64,000 bases of DNA from contig OX387610.1 of the NCBI GenBank assembly GCA_947568835.1, positions 6,411,501-6,475,500 of the forward strand, given 5' to 3'. Below the pieces are notes generated by a model that saw only the letters and a program-made list of their open reading frames with translations, made no database searches and had not been told where the DNA came from. Both the position numbers and the translations under genes were made by a program. The stretch comes from Protonemura montana (lineage: Eukaryota; Arthropoda; Insecta; Plecoptera; Nemouridae). This document shows positions 37,801 to 49,530 of the stretch, in pieces (the first letter of the stretch is position 1; each line of letters starts with the position of its first letter).

Positions 37801-40800
37801 CATCGGTGAGTGACAGAGAGATTTTAGTTTTAAAGAGGGTGTGCAAGGATAATAGGAGCTAGAATAGAACAAAGAAGAAAATAAAGAACTGAATGATTTG
37901 GTGTGGTGGTAACATGGGTTCTCGAGAGATCGCCGAAGTTAAGCAACACTGAGCTGGATTAGGTATTGGGTGGGTGACCATTATGCACATGACTGGTTGT
38001 GTATGGGAGAGAGGTTAGAGGATTGAAATCAGTACAACAACTCACTCCAACCTCTCGACAGCATGCATTTGTGGTGAAAACCTGTTGTTTCAGTTGTACT
38101 GCCCTTCAGAAGGGGCATTAAGCTAGTAATTCCATTAATGCTCTTTGACGGTGGTAATTACAGGTCTATATTCTATTCTATATTCTGATCAGGTCTTATT
38201 CTAAGAGTTAGATCCGTTATCATTTTCAGCATCACCCATTTGATCACTGACGTCGTCAGAACAATACCACATACCCTGTTGTCAAAACTGAGTGTTGCAA
38301 AACACCATAAACCATTTTAAACCATTTTATATAACCTTAATATTCATGCCAAATTTGGTAAAATGTGTTACAGATGCTTATCTATTTCCAAAATATGGTA
38401 AAAAGTAAAAACCAAAATAGCCGCAAATGCTCTCAAAATTCTCAACCGAGTGCAATCCTTGTCCTGTAGCCGAACGCTTTGAGTTTGCGCGCCGTCTGAA
38501 GCTAGCGATGTCTGAGCTACGTGTCGCTGGCGAACGACTTGGACGACTGGAGCTGGATAAGCGGCTGGCGATCGGCCGGGAAGACTTCGACCGTGCCAAA
38601 GCCAAGAAGTTGCAGATGGACACTTTCCGCCAGTCGGTGCACGAGGGGCTCGGTGTTGACACGCTGCTGGAACTGCATGGGGTGAGGCTCCAGAGCATGA
38701 TGTCATCAAGCAAGTTTCAAACCTGCCTTGGTGCTGGCCAGTCGAAAAAGCTATCAGATCTGCTACACTCTTGCTGTCAGCATGTCTCTTGCTCGCTCGT
38801 CCTTCAGTTTCCCGCTAACGTTCGTGCGTGTCGTGCAGATGGACGCTCGCAACGATGTCAGCCTAGAAGCTGCAGCCGAACCACAGATGTTGGTACCTGG
38901 TGCTACCGTCACCGCCAACCGTGCCATCTCACCTCCAGGCTCGCCACATCACCCCCATCGCATACCCAAGAAACAAGGTCTTACGTTCACTTATATTTGT
39001 ATAATCCAAATAGGTTGCCAAGAGACTGGATATTTTTGTGGTGATGATAGAAGGAGAGAGGGAGAGCAACTTACTAGAGAAGAAAATTGGCATCGCGGGG
39101 TGCAATTTTCGGGAAATTTCTATAATTTCCGAGAATTTTAATGTTTCGGCGTGTTCTAAAACCAGTATTCTTACTAGTTCTATTCTAACTAGTAAGACTA
39201 AAATGGTTTAATTACAGGCCTGGCCACCAGAGCAAGTCCCCCGCCAACAGTTTCGCCAACCAACCTCCTGGCTCGCAGTGGCATCACTGGCGTTGGCAGC
39301 AGTGGGTCGCTACGACGGCGTCAGAGCAAGCCTGCCAACAAGAGCAGCTACGAGGCGTACGAAGAGCGAACGATTCCAGCACTAAGGCAGTCAGTAAATT
39401 TCACAATTTCTAATCACACAATCACAACAATTAGCTAACTCTAGCATCGTTTAAAAGTCACAGAGAAGTAAAGAGAAGTGAAAGTACACTAAGACTACAC
39501 AGATCTTAAATAACCTTAGTAGAGATCCAGCCAGCTTATCAAAATTGAAGTCAGGCAATTCATTATTGGTAACAGGTAGAAGTCCCTACATCTGAGGTGG
39601 TGGCCCTATGATATCACTGCTCATTTTTGACTTTTTGAAACATGTTTTCAATAAATTTTAAGCGTTAAAGTGATGAAAACACTTAAAATAGAATGGGTTC
39701 TTTGAGAGAACTCAAAATCAGGGACTCTCAGGATGACATCCTTGGCTTCAAAGTCTCTCTATGGCAACCGCTATCCAGGTTATTTGTCATTTGCGACCAC
39801 CAATCGTATTATGTAGTACCAGGGTGCTCCCCCAAATGACCGCACTAGGGAAGGCACCAGACTTAATGAACCTAGCAAACAGACCTAATACTTAGGGATT
39901 AATTCTGATACTTGTGGCTGATAACTGTGGCTGCAGCCAATCAATGTCCATGTTCTGACCCTTGTGACTCTCTTGGGATTTCAGTGGTCACGTGACCTCT
40001 CTGCGAGACACCGACGACGCTCTGGAAGGGCCGACATCTCGTTCCAAGCTGACGGAACGGGAGAAGAAGCAGGCAGCACTTCCGCTTACCGTCTTTGGAA
40101 ACGAGATGGTCGAGAAGTTTTTTTCCAAGCACTATGCAGACAAGGTGAGGTTAGGTTTAGGTCTCTAGTTCTTTAGCATTCAGGTTATGTTGGACACTAA
40201 AAACTCTCGTAGTTGCTCGTACAACTAAGCCTAGGTACCCCAAAGTTCTGAATAGGATGCTTCATGTCCCATTCAGGAGGAAGGCCTGCGGTTGCTGAAA
40301 GACGAGCTGCGGTCGCAGATTGCACGCAACCGCGTTCCCCACGGACCCAACAAGACCGCGCGTGCCACCGTGCATCTTTTACACCGCGCGCTGCGCGACA
40401 AAGTCTTCGCAGTCTACAGCGCAGCGGCCGAAGCAATCCGCATGTTCTTTGCGGAGTTCGTGCCTTCTCGGTATGACTTATGAATAAACTTTTATCTTCT
40501 GCGTTAGGTCTAGGTTCTTTTGTGTTCTATATTTTTTAATATATTTATTTATTTATTATATTTATTTCTTTAATTCACACTTCTATGTGTGTTCAGTCAA
40601 TGTTCAGCGTTCTTAGAACTATGTGAGGTCTCTCAATAAGTGCCTAAAAAGAATGCCACATATGCCAAAAGCATATTTGCAGAGTTTTTGGTTTTTCTGG
40701 TGTTTCCACTAGGGAACTGAAACCAGCAAGCAAATGATGGAAGGGGAGCTAGACTGGGAAAATGTTCAACCGAACCGGGATACGAACCCCGCACCTCCCA

Positions 40801-43800
40801 ATTGCCGGTCGGGTGCTCTTCCAACTGAGCTATTCAGGTACACCCTTATTCCTTCCCGCAAAAACTGGAATATGTGTGCCCGGAAAGCTCAGTTGGTAGA
40901 GCACCCGACCGGCAATTGCGAGGTCCCTGGTTTGTATTCCGGTTCGGTTGCACATTTTTCCAGTCTTGCTCCATGGGAGCAGTCTAGCAGCAGTTTATAC
41001 CATGGGACAATTCCGGCTAAATATGGACTACGCTATCTCCAGAGTAGTTTATTGTCTTTGTACTCAACGGCAAAAAAACTAATGTAGAAGATCTCCGAGG
41101 GCTACAGATCAATGAAAAACGGAGTGAGTTTGTAGGGCTTGTTACTGCTTTTTTTTAGCCGAAAGGACCAAAATGGGTTTTATATTTTCACAAAATGAAG
41201 AGCGGATAGTTTTTTTCTTTTATTGTTCACAATTCATTTGGCATTCTAAACACTGCCGATATTTTTAAGACTAATAAGCACCCACAAGAGACGTGGCTTG
41301 TTCATACTTTTCAAAAGTACCGTCGGTCTTTGCTTTGCGATTGTGTTTTAATGAGCAGTCGACGTGTGCAGGGTGACGGCAGCGGAAGTTGCACGGAGCG
41401 TGGACCGACTTCTACCGGAGCTGCTGGCCAAGTCAGGTGACACGACGCCCCGCATACACAACATGGCCGTGCATACCGTGCTCAGCATGGCCGACTGTCC
41501 GCAAGTCAGGTGAGAGCCAAGACAATATCATACTTTCACTACAATTCAATTTAATGTTTGATTATTAACAAATCCGCATTACTCCGCATTACTCCGGTGG
41601 TCGCTAGATGTTACAAACATTTGATTGAAAGCATGTATTTTACATTTGTATAGTTAGCTATAATTAGACTTTATCAGGTAACAATTTGGCAACTGCCAAG
41701 AATTCATTTGGGAAGGTCTCCATCGCTGGTTGTTTTGAGCTGCCCAAAAAGGAGAAACGGCCCACGTCTGTCTTATATCTCGGCGGCTGTAATTTCTGAG
41801 CATGGTCAGATTTGCAAGTGAACACACACATCTGACTTATTAAACATAAACCTTAACCACCTTACCTTTACTACCATTAACATTTGTTGAGTCCAGCCAT
41901 CATAATTAAAAATTCAATCTGTTAACTCGTATTATTCTATTTTATGTTTATAAGTGTTTATATGTCCTAAGTTTTGTCATAAAAACACTGGGATATTTGT
42001 TTTAGAAATTGTATCAAGACCATATATCACTGATAAAGTCAAAATCTTAGGCTACCATGACGTTGGTGCCAAGATTTTATAACACAACTGTGTTTTTGCT
42101 ACTTACAATCAATGCAACAAGCTCAATTGACTGTTAATAATCGATTGTTTCTCTCCAGAGAGCTGCATGTGATCCCGGTGTCTTTGAGCCGACCCATGAC
42201 GGCCGCTACGCACCCTCGACTCGCACTCAGCCGCCTCGAGATGGTCGAGCAGCTCATAGTCAACCAAGGCATCTCCACTCACAAGCACAGGTACGTTAGG
42301 TTACGATACTAGTACCTTGGAATCCAAGCCTCATGGCTTGTGACAAAGCATGTGACATGGGAACAAAAACAAGAAATGGTAACGAAATGCCTGAACCTGT
42401 TTTGAATCACACCGAATGGTTTGGCATGTTGGAAACACCGGTTCTCGTTAGATCACCAAAGTTAAGCAACACTGCGCTGAGTCAGGTATTGGATGGGTGA
42501 CCATCATACACATGACCAGTTCTGTTTGGGAGAGAGATTGGTGGGATGAAAGTTAGTACAGCAACTTCATTCGCCTTGCTCATCAACCTCTCGACAGCAT
42601 GGATTTGTGGAGGAATCCTGCTGTACCAGTTGCACCGTCTTTTGGTAGGGATGTTAAGTCGGTGGTCCCCTTGGTGTTCTTCGACAGGAGTAGGCTACGT
42701 GCCGGCACCAGGTTTCCCCTTATCCCTTTAAGGCTAGGTTAGGTTCATCATCATCCTCATCATCATCCACTCATTCACCGAAGCCATTAGACCAGTGCCG
42801 CATGGCCAGATGTCAAAACAGTGCGTCGTTAAACACCACAAATAATAATAATAATAATGTTTTGATTCACAAATACTGTAACTGTACTGTATGTGGCTCT
42901 TTGCTTTGAAGAAAATGTAGCTACTAAATCTAATAATTTGTGGGGCCCTCATCTATTACCTAAAATAGGAAAATAAATTCAGTATTTGAAAATATAATTT
43001 GCTGAAACGAACAATTTAGCAAATTATATTTTCAAATACTGAATCTTTCAAATACTGAAAAATGTTAAGAATACTCGAGTGCTTTCCAAATTAATTAAAA
43101 ACATAAAGTAATTTGTCTCATGCACAGCTATTAAAAAAGTTTCTGCATGTCAATGAACACAATACCACAGATCATAAAAAGTTCATTACCACCTAAAATT
43201 GGCCACATTAAATCTTGCGAGGAATTTCCTCGCATACAAGAAGAAATGATTTGGAATGCTCCAAGGGATGGTTTGATCAGCAATTAAACCCTCTGCAATT
43301 CCCTATTTCTATCATTGCTATGTAATTCTTTTTGTCTTTATCAGTAACCAGTAGCACTTCATTACGACGCTAGCTTCCTTTGTCGCCAGATTTCATACCT
43401 TTTATAGAACTTTCAGCATAGAATGATAATCACTATTTAAAATAGCCAACACACTGCCTTCCAGCAAAATTCACCCACAAGAAGGCTGTGTCTTGGCTAT
43501 TTTCAAAGCCGGTTCTAATCCTGTGAACACTATTGCATAGTTTTTTTAATAAAAATCTCGGTACAATTTTTCCGAGTTGACATCAATGACATTTTTTAGA
43601 CTCATGTCTACTTTATTTAACCTTGGCACGAGTTTTAACCCAGTTCAAATAGTTAACACTGCTAACTATTATGTTCCGTTGACAGCGGCCTGTCCTGCCG
43701 TACTTTATCCGAGTTCGGCTCGTCCGCTTTGCACCACCCTGCCGAGGCGGTCCGTAAACTGGCCGAGCGGCTGCTAACGTTGGTCTACCGGGTGAACCCG

Positions 43801-46274
43801 CGGCTCGTGCGCCAGCAGCTACCCCCAGACGACGACATCACGCGCAGGAATCTGCTCTATCGGCAGCTCTTTGCGGAGTTTGATATCATCGACACGCAGG
43901 TAAGAAATTGTTAAAATGTAGTTAAAACTTAGAAAAACAGACTTACGGATCTATAATTCTTGGGCGTGGTTAAGCCATATGCAATGAACATACTTGAAAA
44001 GTTTGATACAATTTTGTGAAGTGAATTTTTATATTGAAGGTTTTCAAATTAAGGAAAATGTCAGGATTAAAAAAAAAAAAATGATGGAATGTAAGTTCCA
44101 CATTTCTCAGTCTAACATACCCATATGTTTCTGTTTCTCTTTGCCCCAAAATCTGGCTTATCTTTCCAACAAAAGTTATACTTATCTTTCATACCAATCG
44201 CTTTAAAAAACGTATCATGTCTAACTACAAAGATATTAAACTTGTCCTTTAAATTACATCCGAATAGGTGCAGCCGTTTAATTATTAGCTAAACAAATAG
44301 ACAGAAATCAAATCTTTTAATTTTTCTCTGGGGACGCCCTTGACTTGCAGATGAAGAAAGAGGTGCTGGAGCGCAATCGCATGGTGCAGAGTGTATCTGT
44401 GACAACTTCGATGAGTTCTGCGACAACGAGCCGTGCTCGGCCAGGCAGCTCCTCGTCTTCCGCTTCGGCAATCACGTCGCCTAGCGAAAGCACTCCGCCA
44501 GATGCTGCTAACGCCAACGCTGACAGGTATACTCCGTTCAGCGAGAGAACCTACTTTTTCAGCAGAGGTGCCCCCGGTAGTTTTTGTGGTGACTTACTGG
44601 TAAAACCACTGCAAATCATCTCTGTAGATATCTCTTGGTTTACTTTCGCTCTAAAGCCTTTTTTCAAGCCAAGACTTTTGTTTTTTAAGCTATTATAAGA
44701 ATTTTTTTAGCAATTATAACAATACTGGAAATTATTTTCCAATTTAGCATTTAGCTGTCCCGTCTGGTGACTAATTGGGACATAGAGGAGACCGGTGCCT
44801 GAAAATCGAGACGTCTGGTCACCTTACTTTGCCAAAAATTTCAGACAGTGCATCTTCTGTGCTGCCCGGTGCACCGAGAGTCTCAACAGCCACTACTGGC
44901 GAGCGTGCCCCATGCTTACTCGGTGCCGGCATTGCAAGCAGGTAGTCGAAGTGTCTGGACTCAATCAGCACCTTCTTGAGGAGTGCGACTGTCACGAGCT
45001 GTACCGGCGGTGTGACATCTGTCTCGATGCAGTCATGGATGACATGCCGCACGACACATGTTTGCGTGAGTTGGCCGTTTTTTTTACGCACGGTTTATTA
45101 CAAGTGTAGATCACTATTTTGTTTACGTTTGATAGCAATGAAGCTCTTCAAGGCCATAATGCTGACGACACCGATAATTCAATTTGTGTACCCAAGCATG
45201 AATGATATCGATGGAGTATAGCGTCACTGGAACCAGAGTCACTGTGAGCATTCACAGATTCATAGTTCTTATACATCCCATATTATTCATAGTTCTTATC
45301 TCATAAAATTCACTAAAATCTTCTCATAAAAGTTGTGTCCAATTAGCTCATGGTCAGAGCAACACCCACAATAGGGTACGACTGGCCCGATTGAGTACAC
45401 ATTTTTGAGATTGAATACCGTATGGGTTTGGCACGAGAGCTGTTTGCAACTGAGAGTTATTTCGCTGTTTAGCTGCCGACGATGACGGCAGCCGATGTCC
45501 ACTGTGCCACGAGAGCATCTCGCCATGGGACGATGGCTGGAGGCGGCATCTGCTGGATGACAAGTGTCCAAAGCACACGCGTGGCCGCCACCCAGGTAAG
45601 CCTCCCCTAAATTGTTATGATGTAACTTTCATTGCACTTTTGAAATAAATGCCTCCTAGTAAAAATGTCTCCTAGCAAACAAAAAGTAATAATAATTATT
45701 AGATTATTAGATTATATTAAATTATTATTACGCAAACAGTTGCTTACAGATGTATGAACGGAATTTTGGGAAAGAGGGTTTTGTGTCTTAATTATTACAA
45801 ACTGTGGCCATTGGTGTACCTGTATTATATGTATTCAATTTAATGGAGTGGAATTTATTTTTTTAATTTAATTTATTTGTTTTTCTTTTTCTTTTAACAT
45901 ATGGTACAAATAATATAGAGATAACATATCTGATCCACTCCTTCATACGTGTGAACGGTGTTAAGTATTAATTCTTGAGGTTTCTAATGACGAAGTGTGT
46001 GCTTTTATTTTCTGTATATTAAAGAACCACTTTTGCATTGACATCTTCTTTAAGTAAATGTAAATTTTTGTTCCCCAATGGAAGGACTAACCCTAAAAGC
46101 AGTGTTTACCCATGAATGAAAATCCATAAATCTTTTGCACCTTGGTCAATGTCTGCACATCACTTTTGAAGTCATAGTTGACAAGACTTTCTTTGTTTCA
46201 CAGGTGGGAAAATGCCTTCTGAGCTGTCTGATCAGAACATGTCAATGTCCTGCAGGGATCTTAACGCCAAATAG
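34889..46274 (+). CDS. CEP104: Centrosomal protein of 104 kDa (CEP104)
   Basis: CEP104 acts at the tip of ciliary microtubules and the distal centriole. Sixteen in-phase exons give 869 aa (human is about 925): 34889-34928, 35686-35850, 36879-37099, 37574-37805, 38470-38681, 38839-38977, 39218-39389, 39985-40144, 40277-40470, 41372-41509, 42159-42290, 43686-43899, 44351-44526, 44845-45065, 45473-45595, 46204-46274. The start MPQKIGF matches the family N-terminus. The jelly-roll domain covers 1-145 (FPQEVVLHL, RSRELKSV), the coiled coil about 195-290 (SPYDDLAFEMY, GERLGRLE), and the TOG domain about 395-680 (LLAKSGD). The Cys/His array at 734-845 includes HYWRACPMLTRC and CPLCHESISP. Donors of exons 6 (GTCTTA) and 7 (GTCAGT) are weak but keep phase. 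I find no canonical SxIP EB-binding motif. Its presence implies the host has cilia. Confidence 0.95.
36064..36670. mobile_element. MITE interrupted by a foldback element
   Basis: The outer arms (36064-36120 and 36535-36670) match the family at 30778-31005. Between them lies a foldback of about 280 bp (36245-36525). Its arms both contain TTTGAACTGGGTTTTGAATG-type and AAAAAGTAAC blocks in inverted orientation. The nesting shows that the foldback arrived second. All of it is in intron 2 of CEP104. Confidence 0.65.
37891..38300 (+). repeat. 5S rRNA-derived SINE, diverged
   Basis: The head carries GAAGTTAAGCAACACTGAGC and GGGTGGGTGACC, and the body ATTCTGTTCGG-like region is decayed. The end GTTGTCAAAACTGAGTG lies near 38280. 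It is inserted in intron 4 of CEP104 in the sense orientation. Confidence 0.75.
38692..38752. repeat. Short intronic repeat shared with 31955-32022
   Basis: Both sites read GAGCATGA(T/C)GTCAT, then AGCAAGT(T/C)T, then GGTGC(T/A)GGCCAGTCGAAAA. One is in intron 15 of gene 2 just before the last exon; the other follows exon 5 of CEP104. The match is about 60 bp and its origin is unknown. Confidence 0.55.
39025..39150. repeat. Solo arm of the GGTTGGATATTT-ended MITE
   Basis: GGATATTTTTGTGGTGATGA, then GAGAGGGAGAGCAACTTACT, then GAAGAAAATTGGCATC align with one arm of the element at 30778-31005. It lies in intron 6 of CEP104. Confidence 0.55.
39600..39984 (+). other. Part of intron 7 of CEP104
   Basis: I see nothing identifiable in this AT-rich stretch apart from the acceptor TTGGGATTTCAG at its end. 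Confidence 0.4.
40655..40850 (-). repeat. tRNA-derived SINE, minus member of a head-to-head pair
   Basis: Reading - from about 40850: A box TAGCTCAGTTGGAAGAGC, then ACCCGACCGGCAATTGGGAG, then B box GGGTTCGTATCCCGG, then the shared tail start TTGAACATTTTCC. The unique tail runs on to about 40655. The two boxes are well kept, but an acceptor stem does not close, as expected for a SINE head. It lies in intron 9 of CEP104. Confidence 0.75.
40868..41090 (+). repeat. tRNA-derived SINE, plus member of the pair
   Basis: A box AAGCTCAGTTGGTAGAGC, ACCCGACCGGCAATTGCGAG and B box TGGTTTGTATTCCGG are followed by TTGCACATTTTTCCAG. It is the same family as the neighbour 20 bp away in the opposite orientation, so transcripts across both could fold into a long hairpin. 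Confidence 0.75.
41580..41745. repeat. Interspersed repeat, second copy
   Basis: This is the counterpart of 26155-26340 (GTGGTCGCTAGATG, CAGGTAACAATTTGGCAACT). It lies in intron 10 of CEP104. Confidence 0.5.
42412..42858 (+). repeat. 5S rRNA-derived SINE, full-length reference copy
   Basis: This is the best-preserved + strand copy at 447 bp. Its head contains AAGTTAAGCAACACTGCGCT and TTGGATGGGTGACC, the 5S-type A- and C-box regions. A body with repeated CATCATCATC follows, then GTGCGTCGTTAAACACC and an (AAT)n tail. A 13-bp duplication, GTTTTGAATCACA at 42399-42411 and GTTTTGATTCACA at 42859-42871, differs at one base. Together the duplication, the A-rich tail and the Pol III-type head define a SINE of the 5S (SINE3-like) class. 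It lies in intron 11 of CEP104. Confidence 0.88.
42977..43044. other. Perfect 27-bp stem hairpin
   Basis: Arms 42977-43003 and 43018-43044 are exact reverse complements around a 14-nt loop. The stem is AT-rich (TTCAGTATTTGAAAATATAA). It lies in intron 11 of CEP104, about 120 bp after the SINE. It may be the centre of a decayed foldback element; nothing shows that it is transcribed as a small RNA. Confidence 0.8.
43595..43670. repeat. Fragment of the foldback family
   Basis: GACTCATGTCTACTTTATTT and AACCCAGTTCAAATAGTT match the edge of the foldback elements at 36245 and 49531. It lies 15 bases before exon 12 of CEP104. Confidence 0.55.
45215..45420 (+). repeat. Decayed tRNA-headed repeat
   Basis: GCGTCACTGGAACCAGAGTC and CCAATTAGCTCATGGTCAGA parallel the repeat at 25755-25945. 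The B box is lost. It lies in intron 14 of CEP104. Confidence 0.5.
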
Positions 46275-48100
46275 TCTTCAAATTTATTTCGTCCCGCACA
46301 TTACCGTCAGGAGAGATTAGTGCAGGAAGATCCCACATGGAATTCATGTATGTTTCAACAGTGACGTCAAAGCTTCGGTAGTCAAGGCTATTATATTTAC
46401 TAAGGGTACTAAAATAACTGGAGATTGTCGCTGTGGAGTCATGTAGATGACTGAGGGAAAAAAAACAAGCCGAAATATCGTTCGAAAATTAATTACTCTG
46501 GAACTGGAGTCTCAATGGCGTGGCCACGAGATCCCCTTGCATCCCCCAGGCCACCAGCTACGTTGCATGACCTGCAAACAGAGTTGTAAACTAATTAATC
46601 CATAATTTATGCATCTTCTTGCACTATTCTCGACTGATCGTTTTGTACTCCTGCCTCTAGTCGTCCATTAGTGCGTAGTTTTGGCCCATGTCCGCCACTT
46701 TCTCGTCTCACTTAGTCGGTATTTCTAACAATCGTCATTGCGTCCTGGGAAATTAAGAAAAGGGTAAATTTAACGGTAAGCAATTTGGGTGATGAGTGGA
46801 GGGATTGTTGATGTTCTAATTGTAGTTGCTTTTCATTATTTATTGATAAATAATAATTCATAGTTTTCTAAGTGACCATATCAGCTGTGTGCATCCTGTA
46901 TTAATTAACAAATTTTAAAACCATTTACTTCGTCGTTTGGGAAAAGCGAATAACTTCGTATCTGTACGCTCTGTGCTTTTCTTGTCTCACCTTTATACAC
47001 ACAGCAAATCATTTTAAATTGGGGTTAATATATAGTTTTTATCATCATCTTAGAATCCAAGGTACTGGAAAATGGTTGTTAACCGAAAATTTAGAGAAGT
47101 GAAAGAAAAATGGCCTCTGGTACTCTGTGCCATAGCTTCTGTAATGCTGGAAATGTTCGGTAATATTTTGGAAAGACTTTTCATTAATTGAGAAATTCAA
47201 CAGATAAGTAAAAGTCTTAATATCGATATTCTTTATTTAGTGGCATTGCCAACGTTTTGATGTTACTATTAATAAAAATGTAATTGAGTGATGTTGATTT
47301 CGAATTGCTTCCTTTCCTTTGCCACCGAAATGCTAAAAACTGGTGTCCATACATCATGTTTTCCTGTATTTGCCTTGTACCTAACTGCTGAACATCTTGC
47401 GTTTATGGGGGCTCTGCATGATTGATTGAGGGGGCTAACTTACAAGATGCTTTAATTTTATTCTAGTTCAAACTTCGAAAGATATGCTCAAGAAATATTG
47501 TCTTAGAAACTCTGGTCCGATTTAAAATGTATCAGACCCCAACTAGTGTCAGATTAAACATGGCGGATACCAAAGTACCCCTGAGTAGGAGGCTAAAAAT
47601 CCAGCACTGCATAAGAAATTCATACCACATTAAAATGTGCCAATTCTAGTTACTCATAAATAACCACAAATCTAAGTTGGCAAAATGCAAAAAGCTTAGT
47701 TAAATAGAACCACAAACAGCAAATATATTTGCATATAAAATAATGGAATCATAAAATAGGAAACGTGAAATTTCAAACTAAAAAAACAACTTCAATTTTC
47801 AACTGAGAGATCATTAGAACTAGGACAACAAAGCCACTTTTTTAAAGAGATTCTGCAACAAAGAAAACTGGACTCATCTTCAAATATTTTCTGACTTGCC
47901 TCATATCACACAAATTAATAAAAAAAAAAAATCAAATATATTTCCCGAACTCCAGGCGCAAAAAACCTTTAGATGCGATATTAAGCAGCAATGTATCCAA
48001 GAAATTGGGTATGGACTGGAGTATCTGGAGATGGGGTATTTGGGTATTGAGGGTTATATTAAACCCCTTCAGAAAGCCGGCCTAAATTTTCTTGTTATCT
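46275..48100. other. CEP104 3' flank, no recognised gene
   Basis: No AATAAA is found close to the TAG stop of CEP104, so its 3' end is not placed. The remainder is AT-rich with poly-A runs and no credible coding pattern. Confidence 0.4.
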
Positions 48101-48104
48101 CGAG

Positions 48105-48570
48105 GTACAGCGGGTCCAATTGCTTACGAGCCCTCCTAGAATCGTCTCACCGAACGGTTTGGCGTGCTGGAAACACCGGTTCTCGTGATATCACCGACGT
48201 TAAGCAACACTGCACTGGGTCAGGTATTGGATGGGTGACCATCATACACATGATTAGTTATGTTCGGGAAAGAGGTTAGATGAATGAAAGTTAGTACAGC
48301 AACTTCATTAGCCTTGCTTATCAAACACTCGACTGCATGGATTTGTGGAGGAATCCTGCTGTTCGAGTTGCACCTTCCTAAAAGCCTTCCTGAAAAATAC
48401 CTAAATTTCAGCCGAACTTCTCCATTTCTATTCTCACCGTTTTCACAATGCTAAATGCCAGTTCAATAAGCAGGTTAAGATGAAAACAGAAGTATCTGAT
48501 TAGGTTTAACCATGGTTATGACTCTCATAAGTTAAGTTGGACATATTAAAACTGCCCGTTGGAATAAACG
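48105..48570 (+). repeat. Fragment of the TIR element carrying a 5S-SINE
   Basis: This segment is the inverted counterpart of 50455-50925. Both begin or end with CGGGTCCAATTGCTTACGAG, hold a 5S-SINE (here about 48152-48390: CGACGTTAAGCAACACTGCA, TTGGATGGGTGACC) and run into AGTTGGACATATTAAAACTG. The SINE was therefore already inside the element before this segment was duplicated. Confidence 0.7.
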
Positions 48571-49530
48571 CAAAGTTGTATATGCACTCCCAAGTAAATG
48601 TCATAAAGGAAAGAAATTAGATTCACAGTTTTGTCAAAGGTTGACAAACAAACCGTTTCGAAACTTTTAACTCTTGTTTATTTTTATCTTTTAAAGTTGA
48701 TGGGTTTAATGCTTATTGAAAGGCAAACTCTATAATACTTGTAGGCAATTTTTATTACCAACTCTCCCATCCCGATGGGGTGGTAATACAATTCTACCAT
48801 GTAGCAAGCGTGTTTACCTTATTCAGTGCGAAAAGATAAGATCTGCTTCAAAAAGTTTTAATGACAGAAAAAAATTAGATAAAATAATTTAAAATCAATA
48901 TGAACATAATATAAAATTCTTGTAGACATAAATAAACAAAATAAAATAACGACGGGTCGTCTTCTGGACGCTACGTCGTTATCATTGCGCGATTAAAGTG
49001 CTCAATTACACTAGTTTACCCCGAAGTTCTTAATTCACTGAGGTCTGCCACCCAATTATCTTGTATGTATATCAAAATTACATTGTTTCATCATCAAAAG
49101 TCACCTTTAAATTCACTGCCATCCAAAAATAAACCGTCGTCAAAATGAATTTCTGTTAATTTGGTTTTATCAAGTGTGGCTGTAGCACCTGGTCACTGAC
49201 AGTCCCATTGGGTGATACATATCAGTCACAAAGATTAAAATAATTCTCATAATTCTTCACTTTTTTATACAACTTTCAACCCTCGTACTAGACCATGCAG
49301 TAGTACTCATAGTGCATGGTGGGATAAGGGCAAATTACCACCTTTTTTTATGACTAGAACCCGTAATAATTATGAACATACTGTTTGAAAGCTCAGAAAT
49401 GGTAGTAGATATATCAGCTTAGCTAAAAATTTCTGTTGTATTCAAAAATTTAAGCTCACATGGATCGGTATGCCCTCAAAGGCAGCGAGCGAGCGAACTG
49501 ATTATTGTGGTGTAATAATATGTAGCTTTT
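48571..49530. other. AT-rich spacer
   Basis: This is sequence between the inverted copies at 48105-48570 and 50455-50925. I see no gene and no clear repeat. Confidence 0.4.

Noticed and set aside
42412-42858. A functional 5S rRNA gene
   Set aside because: Only the promoter-bearing part of 5S is similar. The 5' and 3' ends of 5S are missing or altered, and a long unrelated body with an (AAT)n tail follows.
42977-43044. A microRNA precursor
   Set aside because: The stem is perfectly paired with no bulges and is very AT-rich, more like a foldback repeat remnant.
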